This document shows positions 41,273 to 53,754 of a stretch of DNA of 64,000 nt, one piece after another. Position 1 is the stretch's first letter; the number at the start of each line of letters is the position of its first letter. The notes beneath the pieces are model-generated. The model was given only the letters and a program-made list of their open reading frames with translations, did no database searches and was not told where the DNA came from. A program made the translations under genes and the position numbers. This DNA comes from Anaeramoeba flamelloides (Eukaryota > Metamonada > Anaeramoebidae), in NCBI GenBank assembly GCA_027625915.1, contig JANTQA010000018.1, positions 348,501 through 412,500 of the forward strand. Direction: 5' to 3'.

Positions 41273-42464
41273 AATCAATTCAAGAAGATTTACCAAAGTA
41301 GAACCATTCACAAATTTAATTTTTACACTTTTTTATAAATTACAATAACTCACAAAACAAAAAATAAATAATTATCAATAATAAATAAATCATAAGTGTG
41401 TCAAAAATTTTGGGGATAGCAAAACAAAAAAATACATTGTTAAATTTGTTGAAATTCTATTAGGAATATTGATCGATCAAATGATTTGATACCACCAACA
41501 AATTTTATTTGAGTTATTCTATTTGGAACAACTAAACTTTAACCTAATACCAATTGTTCAAAAAAATTTTGATCGAATGAAACAAGTTACTTAATTCAAA
41601 AAATGAAATGAAAACAAAAAGTAAAAGATGAAAAAATGTTTTTGATATTTTACAAAAATTAGAAATATTTCCAATTCAAATGAAATTAAACTCTGTTTCA
41701 GTCAAAGGGGCCCAACGTTTTTTTCAAATATCAATTATTTTATATAATTGACCTTTGAAGAACAAATAAGAAATAAACAGAATAATACACCTCAAAGAAA
41801 TGTTGATAGATGTCTGAAAGAATATTAATAAATCAATAGCTTTTCTTAAAAATTGAAAAACTCAAATTCTTAGGGCCCTATTGAGAAAAACAACGATGTT
41901 TGTTTTGAACTTCTACTGGTATTTGAATAATAAATATCAAACATTTTTCACTTCATTTTGCATACTTTTCTTTTAGAAATCAAGCCCTCAAACAAAGTTT
42001 GTTGGTATTTGTGGTCTCTATTTGAAAAAGGAAATGAAAATGACGTGAATATTTTTCACATTTATTAAACAAATATCAAGATCAAAGATCAAATTGAATT
42101 CCAATAGAAATCAATATGATTTCTCAACAATCTTTACATGGTTTCAATGACCTTAGAATAACAAGTTTTGACCAAGTGACAATTGATCTTGCAATAAAAA
42201 ATTTTTTGCAAATGAATGACGTTTTTAAAAAAAAATCGAAAAAAAAAACAAAAATGTGTAGAAATGTGAAAAAATGATTTCAATTTTAAAAATTTCCAAA
42301 ATAAAATTTTTCTTCTAATATCTAAGCAAACCCTTTAAACACGTGTATTATACCATTACAACTGGGCCCCTTTGACTGAAAAATAGTTTATATTATTGTG
42401 GATGTTTGTACTGTTTTATCTGTGAGGAAAATTTTGAATTTTACTTTATATTATTACCAAATTA
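41273..42464 (+). repeat. Interspersed repeat (GATCGATCAAATG family), copy 2, interrupted by a MITE
   Basis: The left part at 41273-41686 matches 53760-54170 and 14030-14260. The right part at 42391-42464 (GAAAATTTTGAATTTTACTT) matches the same family's end. A 704-bp element lies between, at 41687-42390. Confidence 0.65.
41687..42390 (-). mobile_element. MITE, family CAGTCAAAGGGGCCCA (copy 2 of 3)
   Basis: It begins TAAACTCTGTTTCAGTCAAA and ends, complemented, TAAACTATTTTTCAGTCAAA. Both ends keep AGGGGCCCA, the best-preserved termini in the window. 704 bp, reversed relative to 13290 and 63051. Confidence 0.85.
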
Positions 42465-43603
42465 TAAATTCTTTTTTAGTCAAATGGCCCATTTTTATTG
42501 AAGAAATAGGACAAATTCGATTAAGTTTTATCCATTATTCTTCTCAAAATAAATTTGTCAATTTTTAGATATGAATCATTATTTCCGATTTTGTCTAAAT
42601 AATTTTTCTTTTTATTTTTCATTTCTTTTTTTATTATTTTTTTTCTTTTTTTTTTTTAAGAAAGTTCAATTTGGAAAAAAAAATCTTTGAAAACCCCAAA
42701 TTAACTTTATAAAAATTGAGACAATGTAACTTCTTTTAAAACAAGAATATATTTCCTTTTAAAAAATTTTATTATAAACACATCTTTTAATTTTCATATG
42801 AAATAGAAAATTATGAAAGAGACATTCCAACGAAAAAGGTTCAAAATTTTTTTTAATATGTCCTTAATAAAATTAAGCACTATTTTTTTATGATTAATAT
42901 TTTTCGAAATTAAGAACATAACTTAATTCAATAAACCGCTGTGATAATTTTTTTTAGAATAAAAAACACTCTCAACCTTTGAATATCAAAAATATTTTTT
43001 GGAATTACTGTGCACTTTTTTATTTTTTTTTGAAAAATTGGGGTTGAGAAAAGTTTGAAATCAAAGAATAAGTTAATATATTAAATTAGAATACTTTTCC
43101 AGAAAGTTTATCCTTTTAGTTTAACTTTTTTTTTATTTTACCATTTAAAACTAAAAAAACATTTGAGGACCAAATTAGTGCCTTTTGTGAAAAGAAAATT
43201 CCCCATAATTTAGAATTTGTTTTTGTAAATGAGTTTAAACAAGAAAGTGTATCTAAAAATATAAATAATTTCAAGTTTGAATTCAATGATTTTGGCAAAA
43301 CATGTTTTCAAGAAAAAGTTAAATTGAAACTTTATTTATTTTTATTTTATCATTTTGTTTTTTTAATTGTATAAATAGAAAGTATTTGATCAGTTTTTCA
43401 TTTTTAGTGTTTTTTGGGTCGTAGGGACATATTTTATTTTTTTTTCTAAAAGTTATTGTTTCGAGTATATTTTTAAAGAATCTCAGCTCTAATCTGAAGT
43501 TTATAATTTCTCTTATTTCTAAATAACCTTAGTTTGGTTTATTCAAAAAGTAAAGTGAATTTTTTTCTTTTCGGCTAGAAACCTTCCAGTTAAATTGAGT
43601 TTA
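42465..43603 (+). mobile_element. MITE of the second CAAAGGGGCC family (copy 2), split by another MITE
   Basis: The left part (TTTTTATTGAAGAAATAGGAC) and the right part (CTAAATAACCTTAGTTTGG to TTAAATTGAGTTTA) match 39555-40118. The interrupting block at 42856-43432 is the ATATGTCC element. Confidence 0.75.
42856..43432 (+). mobile_element. MITE, family ATATGTCC (copy 2 of 3), nested
   Basis: It starts TATGTCCTTAATAAAATTAA and ends GGGTCGTAGGGACATAT, giving short inverted ends. The whole length matches 10754-11331. The flanking sequence belongs to the other family, so this insertion is the younger of the two. Confidence 0.82.
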
Positions 43604-45279
43604 ATTTTTTTTTTTTTCAATTTATCTTTTCAGTGAGTCGCAATTTTTGAAATAGTGTTTAGAACACACTTAATGAATTCTCTTATCCTGTTTATTTGTA
43701 TTTTCCTAAAATCTAATATAATAACAAGGCGTGATTCAAAGATTATTCCAAAAAATATAAATTATTGTATCTGTAAATGTTCAATCAAGCCACCAACCAG
43801 ATAAAAAACCAAAAGAGAAAAATAATCTTTTGATCTGATCACCAGTTTGATTAGTTTCTTTTAATTTATTGTTCAAAATTAATTGTTTTTTTTTTAAGGA
43901 TTTTTCTATCATCAAATTATTATTTTTCAAATTCAAAAATATGTTAATATTACTTGAAAAGTTAAAAAGTTTGAAATTCGAATTGTTTTTTAAACACTTG
44001 TATGAAGGTCAATATTTTTATTTATAATTTAAATATTATTTTAAGAATCTCACTTTTGGTAATTTCTGAGAGTTTTTATGAACAAATAACCTTTGTACAT
44101 TAATCTAATTTTGAAAATTCAATTTAAAAAAATCAAAATTTTAATCCTTAAAGACACAGAAAAAATTGAAAATTAATTTTATTTGCAATAATTTATTAAA
44201 TCTTGAATTTTTAAAATATCTAGATATAATTTTTTATTTTAAATTTTCATCTTATCAATAAGGAATTAATATTATTTAAATTGAGTTATTTTATTATATT
44301 TATTTATTTCATTTATTTTTAGATTATTAATTTTATTTCAGTTTATTTGTGTAAAACTATTTGAAAAATTGAATAATAATACACGAATATATTTAAAATG
44401 AAATTGAAAAAAAGAGTTAAAATTGATAACTTTTTTCAGAATCTTCTAAACTTAATAGTAACTTCATGAAAAATTGTTGAACAGGTTTAGATTTTTCTTC
44501 ACAACCACAAAAAAATATTTTATTAACATATTCATAAGAAATAATTTTATTATTATTAAAAAATTATTGAAAAAACTATTTGTTTGATTATTTTATATTT
44601 ACTTGGTATTGAATTTGCAGATTTACTTTTAAGGTCACGAAAAAAAAATACGATCTAAATGAAATTGATGTAAAATTAAAAAGTAAGATGAAAGTTAGCT
44701 CCTGTATACAAGATTTGAAATTGATATAATAACATTCCTAGTTTCTATTACCACAAATTAAGGTTCTAAATAACTCTTTTTGAAAATATCAAAATCCATT
44801 GATCATTTGAAAACATTTCTCTAATTTAACTAGTAAGTACAAATTTGTTTTTAATGATACAATATAAAACATTTGGTAATTTTGAATTAAATGAACAAAT
44901 TCTATTTTTCTCTAAATTTAATTCAAATAAATCCAAAAGATAAAAATCTTTTTTGGGATTGATTATTTGATTCTTTTTTGTTAAAATATTATGAGAATAT
45001 TGTTATTTAAATTAATGCAGTAGGATTTCATTAAATTTTGTTTCTATGTAATCTCTAATTAATTTATTAAAATAACAGTAAAAACATATAATAAATATCT
45101 CGTTTAATTATACGTAATTATAAGGAATTGTAAAATATTTCTCATTTGCAAAAAAAAAAAAAAATTAAAAAAAAAAAAAAATAAAAAAATTATTTGATAA
45201 TTATTTTAAATTAAATACATCTTTATATATATAGTCGAATTATTCATATGTTAATATTCCATAATTATAATAATATAAA
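43604..45279. other. AT-rich non-coding stretch downstream of the receptor gene
   Basis: No protein-like frame or matched repeat is seen. Long A runs are near 45150-45190. The 3' end of the minus-strand receptor transcript must fall at its right edge. Confidence 0.45.
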
Positions 45280-48200
45280 TTAATTTTTTTTCAATGAAAA
45301 TAATCTTTTTCTATTTTTATTTTGATTATTTTGAGGATTTTGTATTATAAACATTATATAATAATTTAATAAACGAGAAAATGATATTTTTTGAATAATT
45401 GTAGATTTATTTTTATACCATCCAAGTAAAATTCTTGATAAATGATGAATCCAAATATTTTGATAGCAATTGATCATATTTTGATTTTTGATTGTAATTT
45501 TTTCATTATTTGATTGTTGATCGATTATGAATTGTTTAATAAAATTGAAAAAGTTGAATATTTTTTTTGAATTACTTACTGAACCTAAATATTTTAAAAT
45601 AATTAAAAAATTTGATTTGTTTTGAATTACTTGAATAAATTTTTTTTCATTTTGTGACATATTTTTTTTTTCATTAATTAAATTATTTTTATTCTTCTTT
45701 TGATTACCATTAATATTTAAAGATGATGATGATGATGATGATGTTTGTTTGTTTTTTGATTTAATTTTTGATTTAATTTCGATAAAGACAATTAAAACCC
45801 ATAAGAGTATGCTTAGAAATAAGAAAAAAATTATAAAGTTTGCAACTAGATCTTTAGTTTTATCAGAACTGTTTTTAAATTCATCCGAAACAAAATAAAG
45901 CCCACCAATCAAGATAAATTGTGTAATTACCAACAGAGAAAATTCCAAAAAGTTTCTGGGTGTTGTATTAAATGGATTACAATATGACTGTATCAGAATT
46001 GACAATAAGAATATTAATATAAAGAAAATAATTTGGATATTTGGGAAATTTGATAAATAAAGAACAATAATCACAACAATTATTTTTCTGAATGTAAGTA
46101 CAAATTCCCAAAAAAACCATTCCTTTTTAAATTTGTTTGTTAACAAACCAAATCTTTGGTTAAAAGTGTTTTCATCGACTTTTCTGGAATGATAATATAA
46201 AGACCATCCAAGAAATATTGGTATTCCAATAATATATAAGATGCCAAAGATAATTACAAATGGAAGCATTTTGTACCACCAATCATCATAACAGTTATAT
46301 TGTAGATTGACTTTAAGTGCATAAGATTCATTTTGATTATTTGAATCTGATATTTTAGAACAATCAAAAATTTCCAAAATTTTTAAACACAAAATCAAAT
46401 ACATTAAAAATAAAAATGCAACAAATGAATTTATACAATTGTTTTTAAAAACCTTCAAATCATTTTTGTCCATCCCATTGGTCCAAAATGAAAACAAATA
46501 ATATCTTAAATAAGCAAATGGTTTTAAATATTTGTTTTGTTGAAAATCACTTGGTTTTATAAACAAACTTGGAAATTTATTTATTAATTTTGTTCCAATT
46601 TTTTTGATTATTTTGGTATGTATTAAGATTACACAATAAAAACTAACAAAAAGAAAGATAATAACAATTGGTAATAACATAATCATAAACCACTTTTGTG
46701 TGTAAGTTAAATTTAAAGAGCATTCCAAAGCAAGTATATCAATATTTAAGTTAAAGAATGTAAAATTTTTGAAGAAATTTTGGATTTTAAATGGCCAATT
46801 AAATAACATTTTTGGAAACAAGACAATAATTTGGAAGAATGATACCAAGATTGTAAGTGATCCAAAATAATTTTCACCTTTTTTGGCAACAAAAATTAAG
46901 ACAATGACAGATATGAATAATAAAAAGAAGGCAAACATTAGTCTGGTCCAATTATTATCAGGACAAATTAAACATTGGTCTTCAAATTTATAAAAGCCTC
47001 CCATGCATTCTTCACATTTGAATCCTGTGTATCCTAATTGGTCATTACAGTTACCAATTGCATTACCAGGGCAGGCATCTTCGATTTTACATTTAATTAA
47101 ATCTTGTGGTGATGTTTCTGAACTCCAATATCCCTTTATTGGTTTTGGGTTTTGTTGATTTAACTCATCGCAAATCCCATTATTTGGACATTTTTCACAA
47201 CTTTGTCCTGCTTTGCCATAATACCCAACCGAACAGAAGCATTCCAAAGGATTAATCGTGTTCGTTGTTAAAGTTATGCTATTCATTGGGCAATAGTTGC
47301 ACTCGTTTGATCCTGTTGAAGATTGCCAAGTATTGAATGGGCATGCTTCACATTTTATACCTCCTTCTTTGTCTTGATATTTTCCTGCTGCACAATATTT
47401 ACAAAAGGTTTGTCCTTCACGATCTGAATAACTCCCAGCTGGACAATCTAGACAAGAAGTAGAATTGCGGTTCTTATTATATTTTCCTTGGCTGCATAGT
47501 TTACAACTACTCGATGCTTCTTGATCTGAATAATAACCAATTTCACATTGGATACAATCATTTTCAGAAATTGATCCAACTTTTGAATTAAAAGATCCAA
47601 TCAAACATTTTTTACAAAATTCTTGTCCTTTTTCGTCTTGATATCCACCAACATCACATTTTTGACATTTTATTTGTCCAGTTTGATCTGTATAAGAACC
47701 TGCTTCACATTCTTGGCATTGTTGTTGTCCAATTCCATTTGCAAAATATCCTTTTTCACATTCTTGGCATTTGGATTGTCCTTCCTGTGAATTGTAGTAT
47801 CCCATTTCACATTGTTGACATTTTGTTTGTCCAGTTTGATCAGTATAAGAACCTATTCCACATTTTTGGCATTTTTCTTGTCCGATTTCATTCATGAAAT
47901 ATCCTGGATCACATTTTGAACAAAAAGATTTTCCTTTTTCATTTTGATAATTTCCCTTATCACATTTACTGCATTGAGACTGCCCAGTTTTATCAGTATA
48001 AGAACCTGTTTCGCATTTCTTACAAACAGTTTGTCCTTTTTCATTCGCAAAATATCCTGTTTCACATTCTTGGCAATTAGATTGCCTTGTTTCATTTTGA
48101 TATCGGCCAACCTCACATTTTTGGCATTGAGACAGTCCCTTTTGATCTGTATAAGTACCGATTCCACATTCTTGGCATTGTGTTTGTCTTGTTTCATTTG

Positions 48201-49631
48201 TATAATATCCTGTTTCACATTCTTGGCAAGTGTGTTGTCCAATCTCCGAATTGTAATGCCCCACTGCACAATCTGAGCAATCACTAGCAGAAGTTGCACC
48301 AGTTATAGTATTATACGTTCCTGTGGGGCAACTTAAGCAAGCATCGATTGAAGTTGAGCCTTCATTTTCATTATAGAAACCTGGATCACATTTGTTACAA
48401 ATCCTTTGTCCTATTTGATCTTGATATTGGCCTGGATCACATTTTTGGCATTTAGTTTGTCCAGTTTGATTAGTAAAAGAACCTATTCCACATTCTTGGC
48501 AAATATTTTGTCCTGTTTCATTTTGGTATTGTCCTGGATCACATTCTTGGCAAATAGTTTGTCCGTTCTCGGAATTGTAATGCCCCACTGCACAATCTGA
48601 GCAATCACTAGCAGATGTTGCACCAGTTATAGTATTATATGTTCCTGTGGGGCAACTTTGACAAGCATCGATTGAAGTTGAGCCTTCATTTTCATTATAG
48701 AAACCTGGATCACATTTGTTACAAATCCTTTGTCCTATTTGATCTTGATATTGGCCTGGATCACATTCTTGGCAAATAGTTTGTCCGTTCTCCGAATTGT
48801 AATGCCCCACTGCACAATCTGAGCAATCACTAGCAGAAGTTGCACCAGTTATAGTATTATACGTTCCTGTGGGGCAACTTAAGCAAGCATCGATTGAAGT
48901 TGAGCCTTCATTTTCATTATAGAAACCTGGATCACATTTGTTACAAATCCTTTGTCCTATTTGATCTTGATATTGGCCTGGATCACATTTTTGGCATTGA
49001 GTTTGTCCAGTTTGATTCGTAAAAGATCCTTTTCCACATTCTTTACATTCAGTTTGCCCTTCACTATTTTGGTATTGTCCTATTTCACATTTGTGACATC
49101 GAGTTTGTCCACTCTTGGTATTAAATTCTCCAGCTTTACAACGACTACACGATCCATTATTAATACCTGTAGAATATTCCCCAGGAAAACAAAATTCACA
49201 TTCAGGTGAAGGTGTTGAAGATCCTGCCAAACATTCACAATCTCCTGTTTCAAGGTTACAATTCCCCCCATTATCACATACGTCACAATTTTTTAAATCA
49301 GCTCCATTCACAGAACACGCTGCTCCCGTTATACCCTGGCCAGTCTTTTGGTCATTAAATATGTTAAAATCTGTGTTTGCTTGATTATTGCTGATAATTA
49401 AATTTGAAAAGGTTATTTCGGCTTTGGGGCTATCAACGTTCCGATCACATCTTAGTCCAGCTCCTTTATCGATTGCAGTATTGTCTTGTATCCTGACATT
49501 CTCAAAATCTATATTACATCCATAATTTTTAATTGCCCCAGACATCGCTTGGTTGTTTGTAATATTGCAATTAATAAAGTTAATGCTTTTGGATGCTTGA
49601 AATGCATCGCATTGAGTATAAAATGGAACAC
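45280..49631 (-). CDS. Cysteine-repeat multipass receptor, exon 3 (main exon)
   Basis: This exon codes residues 133-1581 of a 1581-residue protein built from three exons (57133-56953, 56674-56462, 49631-45280). It begins VPFYTQCDAFQASKSINFIN, the next rung of a right-handed parallel beta-helix begun in exon 2; the acceptor GTAAAAAAG ends at 49632. From about residue 245 to 970 run over twenty Cys-rich modules of the form C..CxxGxYxxxxGQxxCxxC, the GCC2/GCC3 (ephrin-receptor-like) type. From about residue 1022 (NNWTRLMFAFFLLFISVIVL) the protein is multipass, with FKKEWFFWEFVLTFRKIIVV and CNPFNTTPRNFLEF resembling the membrane part of TRP-like and polycystin-like protist proteins. The tail has a Ser run and is Asn/Lys-rich. 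A surface receptor or channel is likely; ligand unknown. Confidence 0.88.
48240..49010 (-). repeat. Near-identical coding repeats inside the receptor gene
   Basis: The block containing GCAATCACTAGCAG and TCCTGTGGGGCAACTT recurs at 48277, 48601 and 48823, spacings of 324 and 222 bp (108 and 74 codons). Differences are few, such as ACGTTCC against ATGTTCC. Each codes ICNKCDPGFYNENEGS and SCPTGTYNTITGATSASDC. Such identity at synonymous sites points to recent duplication or conversion. Confidence 0.9.
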
Positions 49632-49734
49632 CTTTTTTACATTCAAATTCAAAGAAAAAATATTAAAATATTGTTATTTTTAAAAAATATTAAAATATTA
49701 TTATTGCAAAAGTGGAAATTTATACTTTAATTAT

Positions 49735-49975
49735 TTCTTAGAATTTTATCTATTTTCAAAATTTCAACAGCAAAATCATAGATTGGAGGATTATCAACCA
49801 ATAAAAATTATTTAAAACTGTCTTGATTGAAAATTAATTCATCAAGATTTATTTCGGTTAATTACTTCAGAAAGATTAATCTATCATTTTTTATAGTAGA
49901 AACTCAGCCTAAAAAAAAAAAAAAGTGATGATTATTTCCAATTATTTCTTTATTTTCCTATTTTGTAAAAAAAAA
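49735..49975 (-). mobile_element. LINE B-type fragment
   Basis: It matches 40290-40470, the C-terminal region of the LINE at 40.2-41.3 kb. Shared blocks are AAAATCATAGATTG-like text, AGAAAGATTAATCTA and AAAGTGATGATTATTT. Stops interrupt all frames. Confidence 0.55.
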
Positions 49976-51454
49976 TAAAAAATAGAAAATTAATTTGATA
50001 ATTTTTTTCTTTTATGTTTCTAATTAATATCCAATTTGTTAATTAATAAATCAATCGAAAATTTTTTAAATTGTTGGGTATATTGGATTTGCTACATACC
50101 TCTGATTGAATAATGACCATTTTTGAGTTTATTATTATTGTGGTTTGATTTTGACACAAGTGTAGTAGATTATTGTAAAGTAATCAAATTTGCTCAATTT
50201 TGTGTTTATTTTAATTAAATCTAATGATTATTTTTAAACACATTGAAACTATCAATTAGGTTTATATACAAATGTTTATTCTTCAATGGTTTATAATAAT
50301 AAAATTTTGTTACTCAATTCTTTTAGTATGACCTTGTGAACCGTTCCTATCAATTTGAAAATATATAAATCAAATCAAAGTTCATGTAGTTCTTGAAAAT
50401 ATATTAAAACAAAAGTTTTCGAACAGTATTTCTAGATTTGTTGATAAACTTCAATAAATCTATTTTTGGCAATTTTTAAAAATCTTTTTTTTTTTTTGTA
50501 ACACTTTCCAGAGTCTTTCAAGAATAGAATAAATTTTTATTTTAATCTTAATCTGATTGAGTAAAAATCAAAATCAAATTTAAATCTTTTTAAATTCAAA
50601 TAATCTTCATCGTTTTTTAACTTTTTCCTAATTTGACTTTTAGCATTGGAATTTATCTAAAATCACATGCCCAAAGATTGCTAAATAATGAAGTTTACCT
50701 TTGTTGATATTTTGAGAATTAAAAACACTGTTAAATCAAGTACATAATTGAATTTTGGGTACACTCAAAGTTTTGTATTTTTGAATAATTTTGGTTTATC
50801 AATTTTTTTTTTTTAAATCTAAAAAAAAAGAAAAAAGGAATTAATTTCAACTGACGTTCGTAATTTCTAAATTTTTCTTTTGAGATTTCAATAAAGATTA
50901 AAAATAATCTTTATCATTTAAAAATTACCAGACAAATAATGAATCGTTATTTTGAATCATATACAAGATAGTAATCCCGATTATTTTGTTTTTAAAAAAA
51001 GTATTTGAATTTTTCATAGTTCAATAATAATTTAAACAAATAAAATCAATTGAAATGTAGGTTCATTAAATAAATCTAAATTTGATAAAAGTTCCTCTAA
51101 AAATTCACATTGGAATTTAGATCTTTTTAGTAAAACTGTTTTTATATCTTAAAGTTTAAATAAAGATATTTTGGAATTTTCAACAAATAAAAAAATATAT
51201 CAAAAAAATTTTCGATTTTGATAAAAAAAAAAAAATTGTTCAAATTTTTTGTCTTTATTTACAAGAATCTTGTTATAACCATTGAAATTGTAATCAAAAT
51301 AAAAAAAATGATTTTGAATTTTGTGGTTAAATTATGTAATTATGAAATGTCTTTGATCTTGGCAATTTTAATTTGAAAAAAACAATTTTCATCGAGAATA
51401 TAGGTACTGTTTATGTGTAAAATATGTACAATGTTTTGAAATTTTATCAATTAA
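49976..51454. other. AT-rich intronic stretch, nothing recognised
   Basis: It has no protein-like frame, no inverted ends and no match that I can see elsewhere in the window. Confidence 0.4.
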
Positions 51455-52250
51455 GGGTCTTGTTATTTACTACATATTTTCACCATACTCATAGAGTGGA
51501 ATGGCCGGGCATCAAAAATGGTCTTAGGAAATTACCTTTCATTTGTTGAAAAAATAAAATAGAATAAATAAAAATTCAAACGCTCTAAATGAAAAAAAAA
51601 TCAATTCACAGAAAAAAAAATCAAGAGGATCTCATTTGTAAAACAATTCAAATAACAAAAACAATTCAAAAGTTCGAAAACTCAAATATGTAAAAAAAAA
51701 AAAAAGTTTCAAATTATCTTTAATTACAAAAATTCAAATTAATAAATAAAAAATCGAATTTGTTTCTTATTTTATTTTTCCCAAGGGTTAAATTTCTTCA
51801 ATTTGAAACAAAAATTCTTTTTTTTTCAGTACAAAATCTATTTAATTCATTTTAAAACAATTTGTGTTTTTTTTTATAACCATCTGTCTTTGACAAAGTA
51901 ATTTTCTTGTTTCTTTCTTCTTTGTATAAATAACTCATTTGAGTATTGAGAAAAAATGTAAAAAAAAAAATCTTCGAGATCTCAAAAAGCGACAAAGATC
52001 GACACTTCGAAACTAATAAAGTTATTTTCAAAATCATATATTCTAACATCCATTTAAATTGGAAATAGGGTGTCTCAATTTTGGGCACTTTTTTTCTAAA
52101 AATGCCCTCGTTTTTAATTGTTGGTTTTTAGACTTTTGATCTGTACATCACAATTTGATTGGCTTTTAATTGATATGAGTTTACAAATAAAAATTTTCTT
52201 AAAATTCATTTTTTTTATAAGAGTTTCAATTTTTGATGTAAGGGGAAATA
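51455..52250 (+). mobile_element. TTAA-type MITE (copy 3 of 3), worn
   Basis: The left end is TTAAGGGTCTTGTTATTTAC. Internal blocks match 18153-18862, for example AAAAATGGTCTTAGGAAAT-like text, GAGATCTCAAAAAGCGACAA and TTGGGCACTTTTT. The right end is too decayed to place exactly. It lies in the receptor intron. Confidence 0.6.
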
Positions 52251-52354
52251 AAATAATTCAAAATTTTTAAGATACCAAAATTCAATTTTTGAAAAAACAA
52301 TCTTCTACGTATCAATCAATTAAAAAATAGACCGAGTTGGAAATGTCGTTATAT

Positions 52355-52565
52355 TTTCCAGAATTCGAAAGAATTGAGTAAAATCATTGATTTTTCTTCA
52401 TTATTTTGAATTCTTGAAAAGTGCCGTTAGGTTTTTTTTAATTTTAAAAATAAAAAGAAAATTTCTTAAATTAAAAAAAAAACGAACGGGGCTTTACCAT
52501 AATTGAAATAAATCGTGTAAAATCAATGATTTTACTCAATTCTTTTGAACTCTGGAAAACCTAAA
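52355..52565. repeat. Two hairpin repeats (GAATTGAGTAAAATCA)
   Basis: Palindromes at 52358-52430 and 52495-52562 match those at 18.1, 20.3 and 61.8 kb, with edges TTTCCAGAATTC and GGAAAACCTA. A GCCGTTAGGTTTTTT piece lies between them. Confidence 0.65.
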
Positions 52566-53545
52566 GACAAAAATATTTAAAATGGAAAGGTTCAACATCA
52601 ATTCTAAAGTTCGGAATTTTCTCAAATTATCTAATAGATATTCTTATTTTATGAATAATAAAAAAAATCAAAAATTTTATCAATCTGTGTAAAAATATCA
52701 TAAAACTTAGAAATAGATGAAGATTTGGGTCATTTTCTGGAATTGTCTGGCCTATGAAAATAATCATATAATTGGGATTTCTGAATTAAAAAAATAATAA
52801 TTTTTCAATTTTTTTAAAAAATAATAATAATATGTCCCTACGAACCAAAAAACACTAAAAATGAAAAACTGATCAAATACTTTCCATTAATACAATTAAA
52901 AAAACTAAATGATAAAATTAAAATAAATAAAGTTTGAATTTAACTTTTTCTTGAAAACATGTTTTGCCAAAATCATTGAATTCGAACTTGAAATTATGTA
53001 TATTTTAGATACACTCTCTTGTTTTAACTCATTTACAAAAACAAATTCTAAATTATTTGAATTTTCTTTTCACAAAAGGCACTAATTTGGTCTTCAAATG
53101 TTTTTTTTAGTTCTAAATGGTAAAATTTAAAAAAAAGTTCAACTAAAAAGATAAACTCTCTGGAAAACCATTCTAATTTAATATATTAACTTATTCTTTG
53201 ATTTCAAACTTTTCTCAACCCCAATTTTTCAAAAAAAAAAAATAAAAAAGCGCACAGTAATTTCAAAAAATATTTTCGATATTCAAAAGTTGAGAGTGTT
53301 TTTATTCTAAAAAAAAATTATCATAGTGGTTAATGGAATTAAGTTATGAACTTAATTTCAAAAAATATTAATCAGAAAAAAATAGTGCTTAATTTTATTA
53401 AGGATATATTAATATTATTAAGAAAAAAGATTCAATATCTTTATTAGCCTTAGCTGGATAATAAAACTTTGTCTGAATCTTTTAAAAAAATTCTAAATTC
53501 TAGTTTAATGGAATTCGGGAAGTGTCGTAGAGCGCCGTCGAGTAT
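52566..53545 (+). mobile_element. LINE 3' part (A/C type), split by a MITE
   Basis: The frame text KWKGSTSILKF, CVKIS and a worn knuckle ending FWNCLAYENN match the C-terminal part of LINE C. A MITE fills 52830-53408. The LINE then resumes with ISLLALAG-like text and ends GGAATTCGGG followed by GTGTCGTAGAGCGCCGTCGA repeats. Confidence 0.6.
52830..53408 (-). mobile_element. MITE, family ATATGTCC (copy 3 of 3)
   Basis: It starts ATATGTCCCTACGAACC, the complement of the end of the copy at 42.9 kb, and ends ATTAAGGATATATT. It matches the other two copies along its length in reverse. Confidence 0.8.
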
Positions 53546-53549
53546 CTGT

Positions 53550-53745
53550 CTTCCATAATTCAAGAAAATTGTGAAAAATCAAAGATTTTCCTCAATTCTT
53601 TTAAATTCTGGAAAAGATAAACGAAATTTTCTTGAGAAATCAAAAAAAAAAAAAAGCCTAAAGTATTTTTCTATTTATTTTTCAAATTAAATAAAAAAAC
53701 TAATGAAAAATAAGTGGAATTTTAAACTTCTCCCTTAAATTACAA
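53550..53745. repeat. Hairpin repeat and A-rich LINE tail
   Basis: A worn palindrome CATAATTCAAGAAAATTGTG..TCAATTCTTTTAAATTCTGG lies at 53553-53610, followed by A-rich text and CTTCTCCCTTAAATTACAAT, the same tail that ends LINE A at 16.0 kb. Confidence 0.5.
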
Positions 53746-53754
53746 TAAAAAAAA

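Noticed and set aside
48240-49010. CRISPR-like regular repeats
   Set aside because: Repeats are coding, unequal in spacing (324 and 222 bp), and belong to a eukaryotic receptor gene.
47892-49384. Frames of 64-135 codons on both strands within the receptor repeats
   Set aside because: They repeat the periodicity of the Cys-module DNA in other frames; only the long minus-strand frame gives regular Cys spacing.
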